Part shown: positions 46,067 through 58,077 of the stretch, piece after piece | Position numbering within the stretch: the stretch's first letter is position 1 | How the letters are laid out: each line of letters starts with the position of its first letter | From: Phallus indusiatus | Taxonomy: Eukaryota > Basidiomycota > Agaricomycetes > Phallales > Phallaceae | NCBI GenBank assembly: GCA_027605045.1 | Contig: JAQFWX010000007.1 | Span: forward strand, 1,612,001 to 1,676,000 | DNA: 64,000 bases | Direction: 5' to 3' | The notes under the pieces: model-generated | Database searches by the model: none | Told to the model about the DNA's origin: nothing | What the model saw: the letters and a program-made list of their open reading frames with translations, nothing else | Program-made: the position numbers and the translations under genes

Positions 46067-46644
46067 ACACAGTATGGGTTTGAGTTCCAGACTTGTTCCT
46101 CAAAGTGACTGTACACATACGTTTACAAATGTCCGGCATATTACCAGCCAGCCGTCAATTGAGTGGGCGCTATAAATCAAATGATCTGCGAAAGATTTTC
46201 GAGATAAACAAGATTACAAGCACGTAAACGCAGGCTTACTAAAATATCTCTAATGTAGAAAAAGAAGAGGAAAGGAAAGAAATATTATAGTGTCAAAGCT
46301 GGCAAAAGACTTTCGAACTCAATCCCACGGGTTTCCTTTCTCGTTCTTTGATGCCAACCGTGCAAAAAATACATTTTCATGAAAAATGGCGCAGTCCATT
46401 GAGAAGACACGCAGAAGGCGATGATAACTGAGATGCGATGCAATGGGCGGTGAGTGGCGCTGAGCGGTTTCCTGCCGGTGCTTCCGGCATCATCCCGCTT
46501 ACGTAACCCGGATACACCGGAAGTATATCGTGATCCTTATAGAGTCTCGACTCTCGACTATCGATAGCCAGAGCTGATAGCTATTTACTATCGTAGATTA
46601 TCGTGAGACCGTGACGAGCCCGCTGCGTTGTACATCGTTCTTGT
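46067..46644. other. Divergent promoter region
   Basis: Separates the membrane protein and the hydroxyacid dehydrogenase. No gene. Short inverted CTATCG/TCGTGA-like patches near 46550-46600 were seen. Confidence 0.55.
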
Positions 46645-48274
46645 ATGTCTGCGTCGTGCTGCGAGTCCCAGGCTGATTGCACCCAGGACGACGTTCCATC
46701 TTCGGCCTTCTACAGCTTCCAACCGTCTCTTCGCACATCGTCTCTCCTCGGCAAGGTCGAGAACGGCGTGCCCAACATGGCTGGCAATCCTCACAAGATT
46801 ATCATCACGAGAGATATTGGCGAAGAGGCCCTCCAGATTTTGGAGCAGGAGCGCTCTGACAGCAGGGTCCATGTGCGTTCTTTGCTCACGAACCAGTAAT
46901 ATTTGGATCATCGCTGAAACGTTCACCATTGACAGCTTCAGATATGGTCCGAGCCAGAAGCCGCAGACCGTTCGTGGCTTCTCCATAATGTAAGAGGCGC
47001 TAAAGCCTTGCTTGTCACTCTGGCCGATAAGGTGTGTGTTTTTTAATGTGCTTACGCCCTGGTTAGAGCAGCTAGTAATATTAATTACCCTTCAGGTCGA
47101 CGAGGAGCTCTTGGAAGCAGGTTAGATATGTACCTCACGTAGCCCCTGCCTCTAAACTCAATTTTTGTTCCCTAGCCGGTCCCTCCCTGAAAGTCATCTC
47201 GACCATGTCTGTTGGTTATGGTTCGCAGATTCTCCAATAATATATGCTATAAAAAATGGGAGCCAAAAGTCCAACTCTTGTTGTTTAGATCACATTTCCC
47301 TTCCAGCATTAGCTAAACGGGGTATCATATTGGGTTATACCCCAGATGTCCTGACTGAAGCTGGTAACTCATTTTGGTCTTCATCATGCTCCAAGCTCGA
47401 GGGACTAAATCATTGCTAGTTGCGGATATATGTATCATGCTTGCGCTCATGGCTTCCCGTAATGCTCGAATTGGGATTAATTTAGTACAGAATGGAGAGG
47501 CGAGTGGAAACCGACACATAATAGAAAACTATCCTTCAACAAATTAACTAGCTCATTAGTGGCCGAAGGTCCCCTGGGGCCCTTTTACCTTCTGCGGTCC
47601 ACAGCTATCGGCTACATCCATATCTTCACCTCAGCCGAGTAGAGTCGCAGGTTTCCTCGGGTTTGGCCGAATAGCTCAAGCTACCGCTCGCCGTTTAGAA
47701 GCTTTTGGTATTAAAAACATAATCTATTCGACATCCAATTCTCCTTCTTTCGATTCACAGCCAGAGCCTCGGGTTCTCGACTTCGCCCAGTCTACTCAGA
47801 TTCCGGTCTCATTCGCGACTCTGGCAGCATACAGCGATGTTCTATTCGTCCTTGCGCCTCACAATTCGTCGACCCATCACATCATCTCCAAACAGTTTCT
47901 CTCGAAAATGAAATCAACTGCTATTCTTGTCAATGCGTCCCGTGGGGCACTCGTCGATAGCGATGCCCTTGCCACTGCTTTACGAGAGAATCAAATCTTT
48001 GCTGCTGGTCTGGATGTTGTCGAAGGAGAACCTTTTGTGATGAAAGATCACCCTTTAGTGCGTGAACAAAAGTAAGTACCAGTGCGCCATTCGTATCATT
48101 CGTCTTGAGTCATTGATACCCCAATCCCTTTGAAGCTGTGTCATTGTACCCCATATCGGCAGTGCTACAATTGAGACTAGAGTCGCGATGGCCACCCTCG
48201 CAGCCCGCAATTTGTTACACGGGTTGTTGGATGAACCTTTAGAAGCCGGTGTAGACCTATCCAAATTCAAATGA
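46645..48274 (+). CDS. D-2-hydroxyacid dehydrogenase, glyoxylate/hydroxypyruvate reductase
   Basis: Eight exons: 46645-46872, 46942-47031, 47096-47120, 47176-47220, 47289-47363, 47420-47499, 47560-48071 and 48136-48274, giving 397 residues. Visible motifs: STMSVGYDHI, the NAD(P)-binding GFLGFGRIAQ (GxGxxG), VNASRGALVD with the substrate Arg, GLDVVEGEP with the acidic partner, and PHIGSAT with the catalytic His. It matches GRHPR, which reduces glyoxylate and hydroxypyruvate with NAD(P)H. The N-terminus has about 50 residues before the KIIITRD start of the fold; these may be a targeting sequence, or translation may begin at the inner Met (NMAGN). The sixth intron appears to have a GC donor (GCGAGT at 47500). 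Confidence 0.88.
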
Positions 48275-48471
48275 TCACCTTCCTTGCATATACATACCGC
48301 CTATATCGGTGCTATTGGTGATAGTAACCGCTTGTTTTACACACACGATTGTATCGCTACACAATAGAATTGTTTCTATAGCTATACAGTTTCTCTGGCC
48401 ACGAATTCATACATATCATAAGTCTGTTTCTACCGTCCGAAACTCTGTCTCTGCTAGTAGATGTCTTCAGA
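48275..48471. other. Convergent 3' regions of dehydrogenase and LTN1
   Basis: About 200 bp between two stop codons facing each other. The short spacing means that the two transcripts probably overlap at their ends. Confidence 0.6.
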
Positions 48472-51400
48472 CTACATGATGTCGGATCTACACAAAGGAC
48501 AACTTGAAGAGTGACTCGTGTTAAACCACTATTAACAAAAACAATCAGTACTCCAGAGAACCATCTGTCTATCTAAGAACTTGCCTTGTACAAACAACCC
48601 GCATGAAACCTGTTTTTGCAAGTCCTACATGGTTTCGTAGGCAACAAACGATCAACAACATGTATAATCCTAGAAAAACCAATTCTGAGCTCCAAGAACA
48701 AATTCAGCAATGAAAAACAACCACATACGAGTAACAAATCGCGCACTCCGCCTGACCTTCAAAATGTAAACTTGCCGTCTTCTTGAACAATGCCAGTCCA
48801 TCGACAATACGTCCATTCTAAGTAATTCCGCGTTATATGAGAGCTCAAACGCCACAATGAAAGAAAATTAAAACAGATGCATACATGAGCAGTCATGACT
48901 TGCTGTACCGTAAACATCCATCTTCGCCACATCTTTTCATTAACGCCGACCTTCCGAATAGGTTTCACCTCAACAGTGTGCAACGGATAATCACCAGGAA
49001 GTTTTATCCCAACCTCCATTTGCTGTTCATCCACCAGGAAAGAAGCTGTTACTTCGTTAGTAGCCTGTGCTACTTTAACCTTGAACGTATCATCCGCTAA
49101 TGGTTCTTCGCCCGCTTTGGCCGTCTGAGTTGAAGGTTTGACATGTACGAATTCAGAGGCAATGAGAACGGGAGAGAAATAGGTTGATGTATATGAGGCA
49201 ATAGCGGAAGATAACTGTCGATCCTTCAAGCTTTCCCACCAGGCCCTGATCAAAGACGGGACAGTTAGTAAGCCACGATAGTACACATGTGCGGCTAATA
49301 ACTGAAGACCATAAGGAGCTTCTGCGTCATACACTGCAACATGAAAGAAAAGTTAATAGCTAAGAATAACCACAGGTCAGCATGAAAACATACTCGGAAG
49401 CCAGTATTCATCCAATGTCCAAGGGTCGAGTTTGAATGTCTTGCCAGGATAACCCACATTTAGGATACCGAAAACGTTTGGAAGTAGGTATGATCCAATC
49501 AGGTCTAGCTTTCTCATATGATCGACGTAAGCCGATTTGACTTTGACTGACTGATAAATGGAGACTGGGCTTAAGCACGGCAGAGTGGTTTGAGCTTGTT
49601 ACACTTACCGCATCAACGAACGAGTCGAAACATAACATCCAAGCTAACAAGAAGTTCAGCGTTTCTTCGGTCTTGATGTTTGTTTCCTCAAGACCGACGT
49701 TCATCTGCATCACTTCGAGGAGTTCTAACGGCAGCAGGGCAGTCGTTGTCTCAGTATCTGGTGTTTCCACGGCAGCTTCTAGTACAAGATGCTCGGTTCG
49801 TTTACTAGCAGCCTGCCGTAATAAGAAATAGGCCAGTTTTTGATTATCCACCGAAGAATCTTGTAAAAGATGACACATCTATATTAGGCGTTAACAACGA
49901 ATGTAAAGGAAAAGGAAGGGAGATAGCTTACTTGAGATAAGGTATTTTCATCCACCAAGGTTGACGGCAATTCTTGAATGATAGCTAGTGCATATGCCCT
50001 ACAGGTGGAAACGGGAGCACCTTGTAGAAATTCTGTATCCTTAGGTCAGGAACAGATATGTCATTGAGAAGTTCAAAAACAAACCAGTCCGTTCTTCTAG
50101 TAATTGTCGTACTAAGGCAAAGATCTGCTTTGATCTCTCATCCCAAAGTTCTCGGAGATATCTGTTTGTCTTTGTGATATCGAGGACTATATCGGTCAAT
50201 TGCAGGGACCGTGCCAAAAGAACTAGCGTTCTGGGATCTTTGAAAGAACAATTCTACAAGTGAAGCCTAAATGAGTGTCCCAAACAAATATTGAGTTGAT
50301 GAAAGTTCACCTCCAAATTGTTTTCGAGCAGATCCAATATAAATTCCCAGTGTGAGCCCTGCACAGTTTGAAGCACAGGCGCTAGATAGTACACGAGGAG
50401 GGTAGCGCCAGATTCAACAGTCTCATCAATATCTTCGTCGGAACTGAACCAACTCTGCAGAGTTTGTATAGCGTATACTGCTCTCTGATGCGGTAAAAAG
50501 ATTACATCTGTGTCAGGGTGAGGAGCCACTGCTGTTAAACCGCGTAGGAGTCGAAGACCATGGCTATTAGCCTTGGATGGCGAAATACCGGAAAGCCTGC
50601 TTGCAAGTTCGTTTCGATACCTGTCTAGTTTACCACATTCAGGAGCAAATTCAGAAACGGCTCGAGAAATCACCAAGCTCGTTCGTGGGGCTGACAAAAA
50701 AATGCGCTCAGACTTAGACTGTCAATAAATCACAATTGCTAAGTTTAACAAACCTTGTGGCTCTATGTTGCGAGCTAGATCAATCCATTTATCTGCGGCT
50801 GCCGTGTCTGCATTGGGAAGAATATGCTGAAGGGCTTTATAAAATACGGAGGTTTCACGGAAAGTATCCCCTTTCAGCGACTGTTTGAACAGAGAAGAAA
50901 TGAGCTGGCCAATGGTCCCGAGTTCACCAGAAGTAGTCGCTCCAGAAAGAGCATTTACAACGTCTGTATGCCACGACGAGGACTCATTAGCTGAGGCGAG
51001 AACGTACGCCGCAATCCGTTGACTAGCTTCCACGACTTCCTTCAAATCCGCCGTCGTTATTCTCTCCTTTGCGAAAACAGGATGCGTGATATGTGGGATC
51101 TGGAGAGCTTCCGTAGCAAAGTTTGCTAACACGAAGATGTGTTGCAGAGTCCATATATTTGCGCGAGCAAATTGACGATTCTCTAACAACGTATGAACCA
51201 GTGCTTTCACCGCTCTGCCGTAAGACGAGAATCCAGAGTAATCGTAGTCAATTGACCTCATTGATACTTCCGCTTCCGAACAAGAGGCGAAGAAATTCAA
51301 AACAGCAAGAGATTCGTCGATCGGATTGGAGGGTGTACTTTGTAGTAAGTTGAATAATTCGTCCTCTGTCGGGAGTATGTCTGGTAAAGTAGTCGCGGTT

Positions 51401-54400
51401 GCGCTAGGGACCAGAAATGTCAGCGAATCAAGTATATCGGCCGGTCTAGTGCATTTCTGTTACTGCAAGAAAATAGAACTAGACAAGAAAATACAAACTG
51501 AGGTCTGCCACGAATATCCGTAATCAAAGATTTCAAAGCGTTTTTAGTGTTCTGCAAAACAATCCTCCGCGTGGGCTCGTCTCCACGAGCTTGCCAAGTT
51601 CTCCATAGCCGTTTTGATAAATCCATGATATCTACTTGTCCTTGAAATTCGCTGCTATCGGATAAAACAAAGCCGACGATGAAAAGATGAGGTAATGTGT
51701 CCTCTAGTATGGTTGCAGGCAGGTTATCCATGGGTAAAACGTCTTCTAATGCCAAGAGCAACTTTAATGATGAAAGTAATATCTCAAAGGAGGGAGTTGA
51801 TCCCTCAATCACGGGTCGAAGCTGATAATCGAGAGCAATCACTGTGCCCGATATTAATTCACGAACAGTATTAACGGCGACGAAGGGCTCTGACAAACAT
51901 TCAGAGAACGACAGTGCATCGTGTTAAGATAACCTACTTGGATGGAGTAACAAATCAACGATCAAGTCCAATGATTTCTGATCCCCTGTAAGGGCCTCGT
52001 CCATTAATTGATTAGTTAGAACTGACAGCTGTTGTTGATCCGGTTCACATAGGGCTTGCAATACTGTCCGGTTGGAATGAATGAATGTATTGAGAAGCCT
52101 CGTCTTTGTTTCAAAAGTAAGAAGGACAGAGGTATCCAAAGTTCGGAGTACATTGGCCCAAATGCTGTTTCCTCGATTTGAGTCGACATGCTCCAAATAT
52201 GCAAGGATAAGGAAAGGTTGGGAGACAAATGCTGCTGGAAATAACACCAATAAATTGCTGAAATTCTGTAGAGATATGAAGATGAATGTGGGTGTCTGTG
52301 AAAGCACTGGTTAAAAAGACGCCAAACCTCAACAAACTGTTCATTCGTTCCCAAAATGCTGCCAAAATGTTCTAGGAGCAGCTGTAAAAGCTTTCCGTGT
52401 ACGTTGAGTGCAGGATCTTCTTCATTCTTGGAACTATCTGTCTGGATGGTGTCGTTCCATTCGGAGACAGCGTTGATGGAGATGTTAACAACGAAGTTCT
52501 GAATATTTGTTGCACTTATAGGGGTCGCATTACTGTAACGATACAGAGCGGCAATGAATGAGAGTGCATGATTCAAGACCTGTTCTCCAGCGACTTTGAA
52601 ATCATACTGTGAACGGTCCAGAATATGTGGCCATGCCTTGTATAAAAGATCTATAGGTCTATCAATTGATATCCTGAAGTGAATTAGAGAAAACATACCT
52701 TCAGAAATAGTACCTAACTTTTGTAATGTATTGGCTAGTAACTGACCAGCAAACTCTGCCTGTACGTGTAGACCGCTCCATAACTCCATCATAAACCGTC
52801 GAAATTGCTGATCTACCAAATCCTCCGCGATTGTTTTTTTCGCCTGCTGAGCACCATCGTCTTCGATTTCATAAGAAGTCCCTTCATGGCGAGAACCTTT
52901 GATCAACTTCCGAACCGCCCAAAGAAGACATTCAGACCACGCTTCGATGAAAGCATGCGTAGCCTTCACTTTTTCAGAAGACAACGTGCCCAATGCCCGA
53001 CCATCGACAGCAGACCACAAACACCCAAAGAACCCGGATAAACCGTCAATAGTAAAAGGAAGTACCTAGACGTTTTTGTAAGCGAGCCGTATGATACAAA
53101 TTATATGTAAGAGCATACTTCAGGAGGAATAGTTGAAAGAATGACCAATATGGCTGAATAGCCTTCGATGGGAGAGCCATTACATCCTAGACTCAGAAAT
53201 GACTGAAACTCAACGTATGATATGGGGATAGTCGGATTTTCTTGAGCTAATTCGTTATCAAGGTCTTCGCAATTCACACTTTGTTCAAGCTCGTACTTCC
53301 TACATAACCTCCAGGCGCCTTCAATCTCTGAATCGAATATTAGCCGTTCTATACCAAAGGTAAAGATGGAAAAACGAACTTGTTAGATAAACCAGTAAGG
53401 GCCGCCACATTGCGGTTCTGACTAGTGGATCTGGTTCAACGAAAGCGGACCGTAGGACAACGCAAGATATTAGCTTAAGGATGGAATCCTCATTCGAGAT
53501 AGCACTTTGGAGATCGGCCTCGTTGATCCAACTAAGGAAACGGGAAGGGATAGGTTCAGTGAACAGGCTATTTATTATTCCCCACCCGGCACGACGAACT
53601 GCGGGTTGACCTGCTCCAAATTGCGATATGTCAATTTCATCTTGTTTGAGAAGATATGGTGCGCGATCGCGATGGTATATAACTGTCCAGAAAGAAGGAG
53701 ACGAAATAAGAGGTAACAATATATCGTTCAAGAGAGGGGAAGGTTGGTTTGAACCTATAAAACGTCGCGTCAGTTATTATATGGATAATGCAAAAGATGT
53801 GGACTAAACTCACTAAGAATCCAACTGAGGGCGTTTAAAGCGCATATCCTTATTCGGGCATCGCGATCTTCGGGCGATTCGGACTCTTCTTCACTCCTGG
53901 TGGTAGTTTCAACAGTGGCTTTTAGAGCTGTTCTCGAATGAATCCGATTTTCTCGGGAGACAACTGGAGCCACGTTGACAGGCGATGGATGAAGGGCGAG
54001 GTACGTGACAGAGGGATCCATTATAGCGGTGATTATAAAGGGTAATAGATCGCTGGCCACCTGTGAGACGTCCAGATTAATATACGACCCGTCATTATTT
54101 TCACCAACAGTCCGAGATGGGGGTTCTAATCGCATGATTGAACTCCAGCTTCTTTGAGCCGTTATAGAGACTGATTTGTCTACATCCCAACGGCTCAAGC
54201 ACCAGCACCCAAGAACACGTGTTATATCCGATTCCGAGCCACTATAATTCATAAACTCAATAATTTCTTTCCTCGTTTGGGAAAATTCAACCAAAAGGGA
54301 ATGTAAGGTGGCAGTGATGTGTCGTACCCTCCTTGAGGAATGAAATGTAAGAGCAGGATATCGGTATAGCTAAGTCTATTAATGAGGACATAAATTTTGA

Positions 54401-54820
54401 ATACAAGGAGAGAGTAGCGTACCCAGACGGGTAACATATTGAGTAGAGAAAGACACTTTACGTTGCCATCGAGATCATCCTCGTCACGAGCCTCCTGAAC
54501 CCACTTCTCCAGTTCTTCCAGAGCCCTTAGTTTGGTAACGGCATCTTTTTCCCTAGCTTTCTCAGAATAACGGTGAGCTCTGGGGGCAACAAGGAGTCTA
54601 TATTGTCTAATGGATCGTTCTCATGAGCTGCCGGTTTTAATTTCGAAGGAGGAATGTAGGATTTTTTGGGAGGAGGAGCAAGACCCTTTTTGATTTGCTT
54701 TTTCGTCGGTTTGGTTTTTATTGGTTGCGATGGTTCTGATGGTTCATCGCCTTCTACCGCTTTTCGCGCATGCTTCTTTCGTGTTGCGGACGTTGCAGAC
54801 GATTTGGAAGGCTTGGGCAT
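48472..54820 (-). CDS. LTN1: E3 ubiquitin ligase listerin (LTN1), with a possible frameshift
   Basis: Listerin tags nascent chains on stalled 60S ribosomes. The N-terminus reads PKPSKSSATSATRKKHARKA and LLPPELTVILRKL, its signature; a long HEAT-repeat solenoid follows over many exons. The C-terminus has VEVGIKLP-like text (VGIKLPGDYPLHTVEVK), WRRWMFTVQQ and the RING: ECAICYS, KPCRTCKNRFHAGCLYK and WFNTSHSSSCPLCRSDIM in the last exon 48528-48472. Exon 1 is 54820-54423, exon 2 starts at 54369. In exon 1 the motif LGKKDAVTK needs six A bases where five are present (54546-54550 on the plus strand as T), and the exon is one base short of phase. This is a sequence error or a true frameshift. The rest is intact. 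A start 39 nt further up is possible. Confidence 0.9.
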
Positions 54821-54972
54821 AGGCAGAATTGAGCTCTGACGTAAGCCTATTTCCGTCATGCCGACTCGGCTCACCTTGCAGGTAAGCGAGTACTTAGGCG
54901 AGCTCCGACGAGCTCTCTTTTTCGACGTTTTTCCCTTTTCCCTTTTTTTTCTTTCTTCCTTATTTCTCGATC
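54821..54972. promoter_or_regulatory. Shared divergent promoter, LTN1 / CTP synthase
   Basis: 152 bp between start codons, with a pyrimidine tract (CT-rich, 54925-54960) just before the CTP synthase start, common in fungal housekeeping promoters. Confidence 0.6.
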
Positions 54973-57697
54973 ATGACAAAATATATTGTTGTTTCTGGAG
55001 GTGTCATAAGTGGGATTGGGAAGGGTGTCATTGGTGCGCTGCACCTCTCGTTTTTAAAACTTTGAATCTAACAATGAATGCAATATATATTATCGATTTT
55101 TCTTGTGTGCACGTTCCTTGGTCTCTATCAATAAATTTACCCAAAATCACACAAATCCTACAATTTAATCAGCTTCATCGACTGGCTTATTATTGAAAAC
55201 CACCGGTTTGAAGGTCACCGCCATCAAGATTGACCCATACATGAACATCGATGCCGGCACAATGAGACCAACAGAACATGGTTAGCTTATAATAATTCTG
55301 AAAAATAGCTTGGTTTTCAATGGCGTCATGACAGGCGAGGTATATGTTCTTAATGATGGCGGCGAAGTCGACCTCGACCTTGGAAACTATGAACGTTATT
55401 TAAATGTTACACTCTCCCGGGACAACAATGTGACAACTGGTAAAATATATCGTGAAGTAATAGAAAGAGAGGTATTTTGTCTTGATAATTTTCTACTTCT
55501 GCCTCGCTCACAAGTCATAAGAGAAGAGGAGACTATCTAGGAAAGACCGTCCAGGTCCGGTTAACACAAGAACATTTCCTACCGTTTGAATCATGACTTC
55601 TTTAGATTGTGCCCCATCTCACAACGGCTATTCAAGATTGGGTAGAACGCGTTTCAAAAATCCCGGTTGACGACACTGGTGAAGAGCCCGATGTTTGTAT
55701 TATTGAGGTACTCCCTAGGCATCGTTGCTTTAAAGTAAAATCTGATACCCTGTAGTTGGGTGGCACTGTTGGAGACATTGAATCCGCGCCTTTTATTGAG
55801 GCAATGCGTCAATTCCAATTTCGCATCGGAAGAGAAAATTTCGCCCTCATTCACGTCAGCCTGGTCCCTGATATCCATGGTGAACAAAAAACCAAACCGA
55901 CACAAGTATGTAATACGTCGTTCGCCTTCATACCTAGGACTAAATAGCCCTTATGCAGGCTACGAACCGTGATCTTCGCGGCCTTGGTTTGGCAGCAGAC
56001 ATTGTAAGTTATTTGAGCATGCTTCAAGACTCTTACCTTGATGTTCACCCCCATAGGTTGCATGTCGATTGGTTGCCCCACGTCCTTTAGATGATCAAAC
56101 TAAGCAAAAAATTTCCATGTTCTGTCACGTTGATGTAGAACAGGTAAGGCACGGTTTCTTAGACAATCCTTACTCGTCTCAGGCCGCAAAATAGGTCATG
56201 GGTATACACGACGTATCTTCTGTGTATCATGTGCCTTTACTGCTTGAAACTCAAGGACTTATCCGATTTCTTACGCGACGTTTGCAACTAGACAAAATAC
56301 CGCTCCAAGTTCAGGATATTGAACGTGGACGAAGTTTACACCAAAGTTGGAAAGATTTGACACAAAGGTGCAGTCTTAGACGTCCATATTGGCATTTCTC
56401 TGAATATTCATTAATTAGACAAGAGCGATTATTTGATTCGGTCAGAATCGTTCTAGTTGGAAAGTACACAGTCTTGAAGGATTCGTACATGTCCGTCATA
56501 AAAGCGCTGGAGCATTCGGCATTCCGGTGTAATCGAAAACTTATCCTTCAAGTAATAGTTCTTTGTCTTTATTTTAACAAAAGAAGTTGATAGTATTACT
56601 CTAGTGGGTCGAGTCGGAACTTTTGCAGCCCGAGATGCAAGATAAAAACCCGGCTAAGTTTCACGACGCATGGGGAGCTGTGGTCGGAGCTCAGTAAGTA
56701 ACTTCCGAGTGCTTTGAGGGTTACTACTTACTATCTGTACATAGAGGTATATTGGTACCCGGAGGGTTCGGTGCGCGTGGGACGGAAGGGATGATGTTAG
56801 CAATTAAATGGGCTCGAGAACAATCTGTACCGTTCTTAGGAATTTGTCTTGGCTTCCAGGTAGCTGTAGTAGAGTGGGCGCGGAATGTATGTGGATTGAA
56901 AGGTATTATTTTATTCACCATATTACTGTGAATGTTGCTGAGTCCTGACTAACGATATTTTCTCAGATGCCCACTCGACTGAACTGGACGAAAAGACTGC
57001 CCATCCTGTTGTCATCTATATGCCCGAAATATCTCGAACGCATTTAGGAGGGACCATGCGACTCGGGTTGCGTGCTACAGTATTCTCACAAAAGTGGTCC
57101 GTACTGAGGAAGTTATATGGAGGGGCGGACAAAATCTGGGAACGTCATCGTCACCGGTATGAAGTCAACCCGGATTATGTCGCGCAGATAGAGAGAAGTG
57201 GTTTGACATTTGTTGGTAAAGACGAGGCCGGCGTTCGAATGCAGGTTTTGGAGAAGAAAGGTACGTGAAGAGTGAACTTGCTGCGGGAACCTAGACGTTT
57301 ATTTCCTTCAGATCATCCCTTTTTCGTCGGTTTACAGGCTCATCCGGAGTTCTGTACTCGTCCTCTAAACCCATCTCCCCCATTCCTTGGATTCATCGCA
57401 GCCGCTTGCGGTCCTTCGGTCCTCAAAGAACAGATAGATTCTCAGCTGGCCACGTTCAAATCTCCACACCCTCTTTCTTCGATGGTCCCGGATAGCGAGC
57501 GCAGCTTAACTTCAGAAGAACACCTAACCAAGGGCAATTCTTCCGATCCCAAGAAAAAGGAAGCAGGTGAACAGTCTAAGGACACTCAAATCTCTAAGCT
57601 TCAGGAACGTATTTTGCAGTTAGAGAGTACGATTAAGGAATTGCAAGATGAAAAAGATAGAAGCGCGAAAATGAATCTCAATGGCCACGCGCATTAG
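54973..57697 (+). CDS. URA7: CTP synthase
   Basis: Makes CTP from UTP with ATP and glutamine in the cytosol. About 14 exons, the first 54973-55033, 55173-55280 and 55335-55471. The synthetase part begins [16 protein letters not shown], with [34 protein letters not shown], and [13 protein letters not shown]. The amidotransferase half has VPGGFGARG, the nucleophile FLGICLGFQ (Cys) and the AHPEF triad. All expected blocks are there in order. The tail is a coiled coil ([20 protein letters not shown]). A short intron splits RQERLFDS; without it a stray 17-residue insert would appear. Two closely linked introns and an exon of 33 nt ([11 protein letters not shown]) are present near 55500-55550. Confidence 0.93.
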
Positions 57698-58077
57698 AAC
57701 CTTTCCTAGACTCATTTTAAAAAAGATCTCGTTGGGATATAAAGGGCAGACGGATATCATGTTTTATTAAATACATAAACTTTAATGCGTATGCAAACTT
57801 CATTATGAGTATTCTGTACAAGCGAAGCATTCCCCTGCATGCTAATGTAACATGTAAGGCCGGTCACCGGTCACCGACCTTGAAGATTCGGAATTAGATC
57901 CCGCCGCCCATTGAATCCATTTCTAGATCAAACCCAGGAGACGCTTTTAACCTCCTCGTTCAACCTCCTCGGAAACCGATATAATTCACCGCAAATGCCC
58001 GTGCTTATAGCATTCGGTGGACAGTCAGACGACGAACGTTTCCTGTCGTTTGACTATCCTTTTGGATCTCGTCCTCA
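57698..58077. other. Intergenic, CTP synthase to P450
   Basis: 3' UTR of CTP synthase and promoter of the P450 gene. Contains a short direct repeat GGTCACCGGTCACCG near 57861-57876. No gene. Confidence 0.6.
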
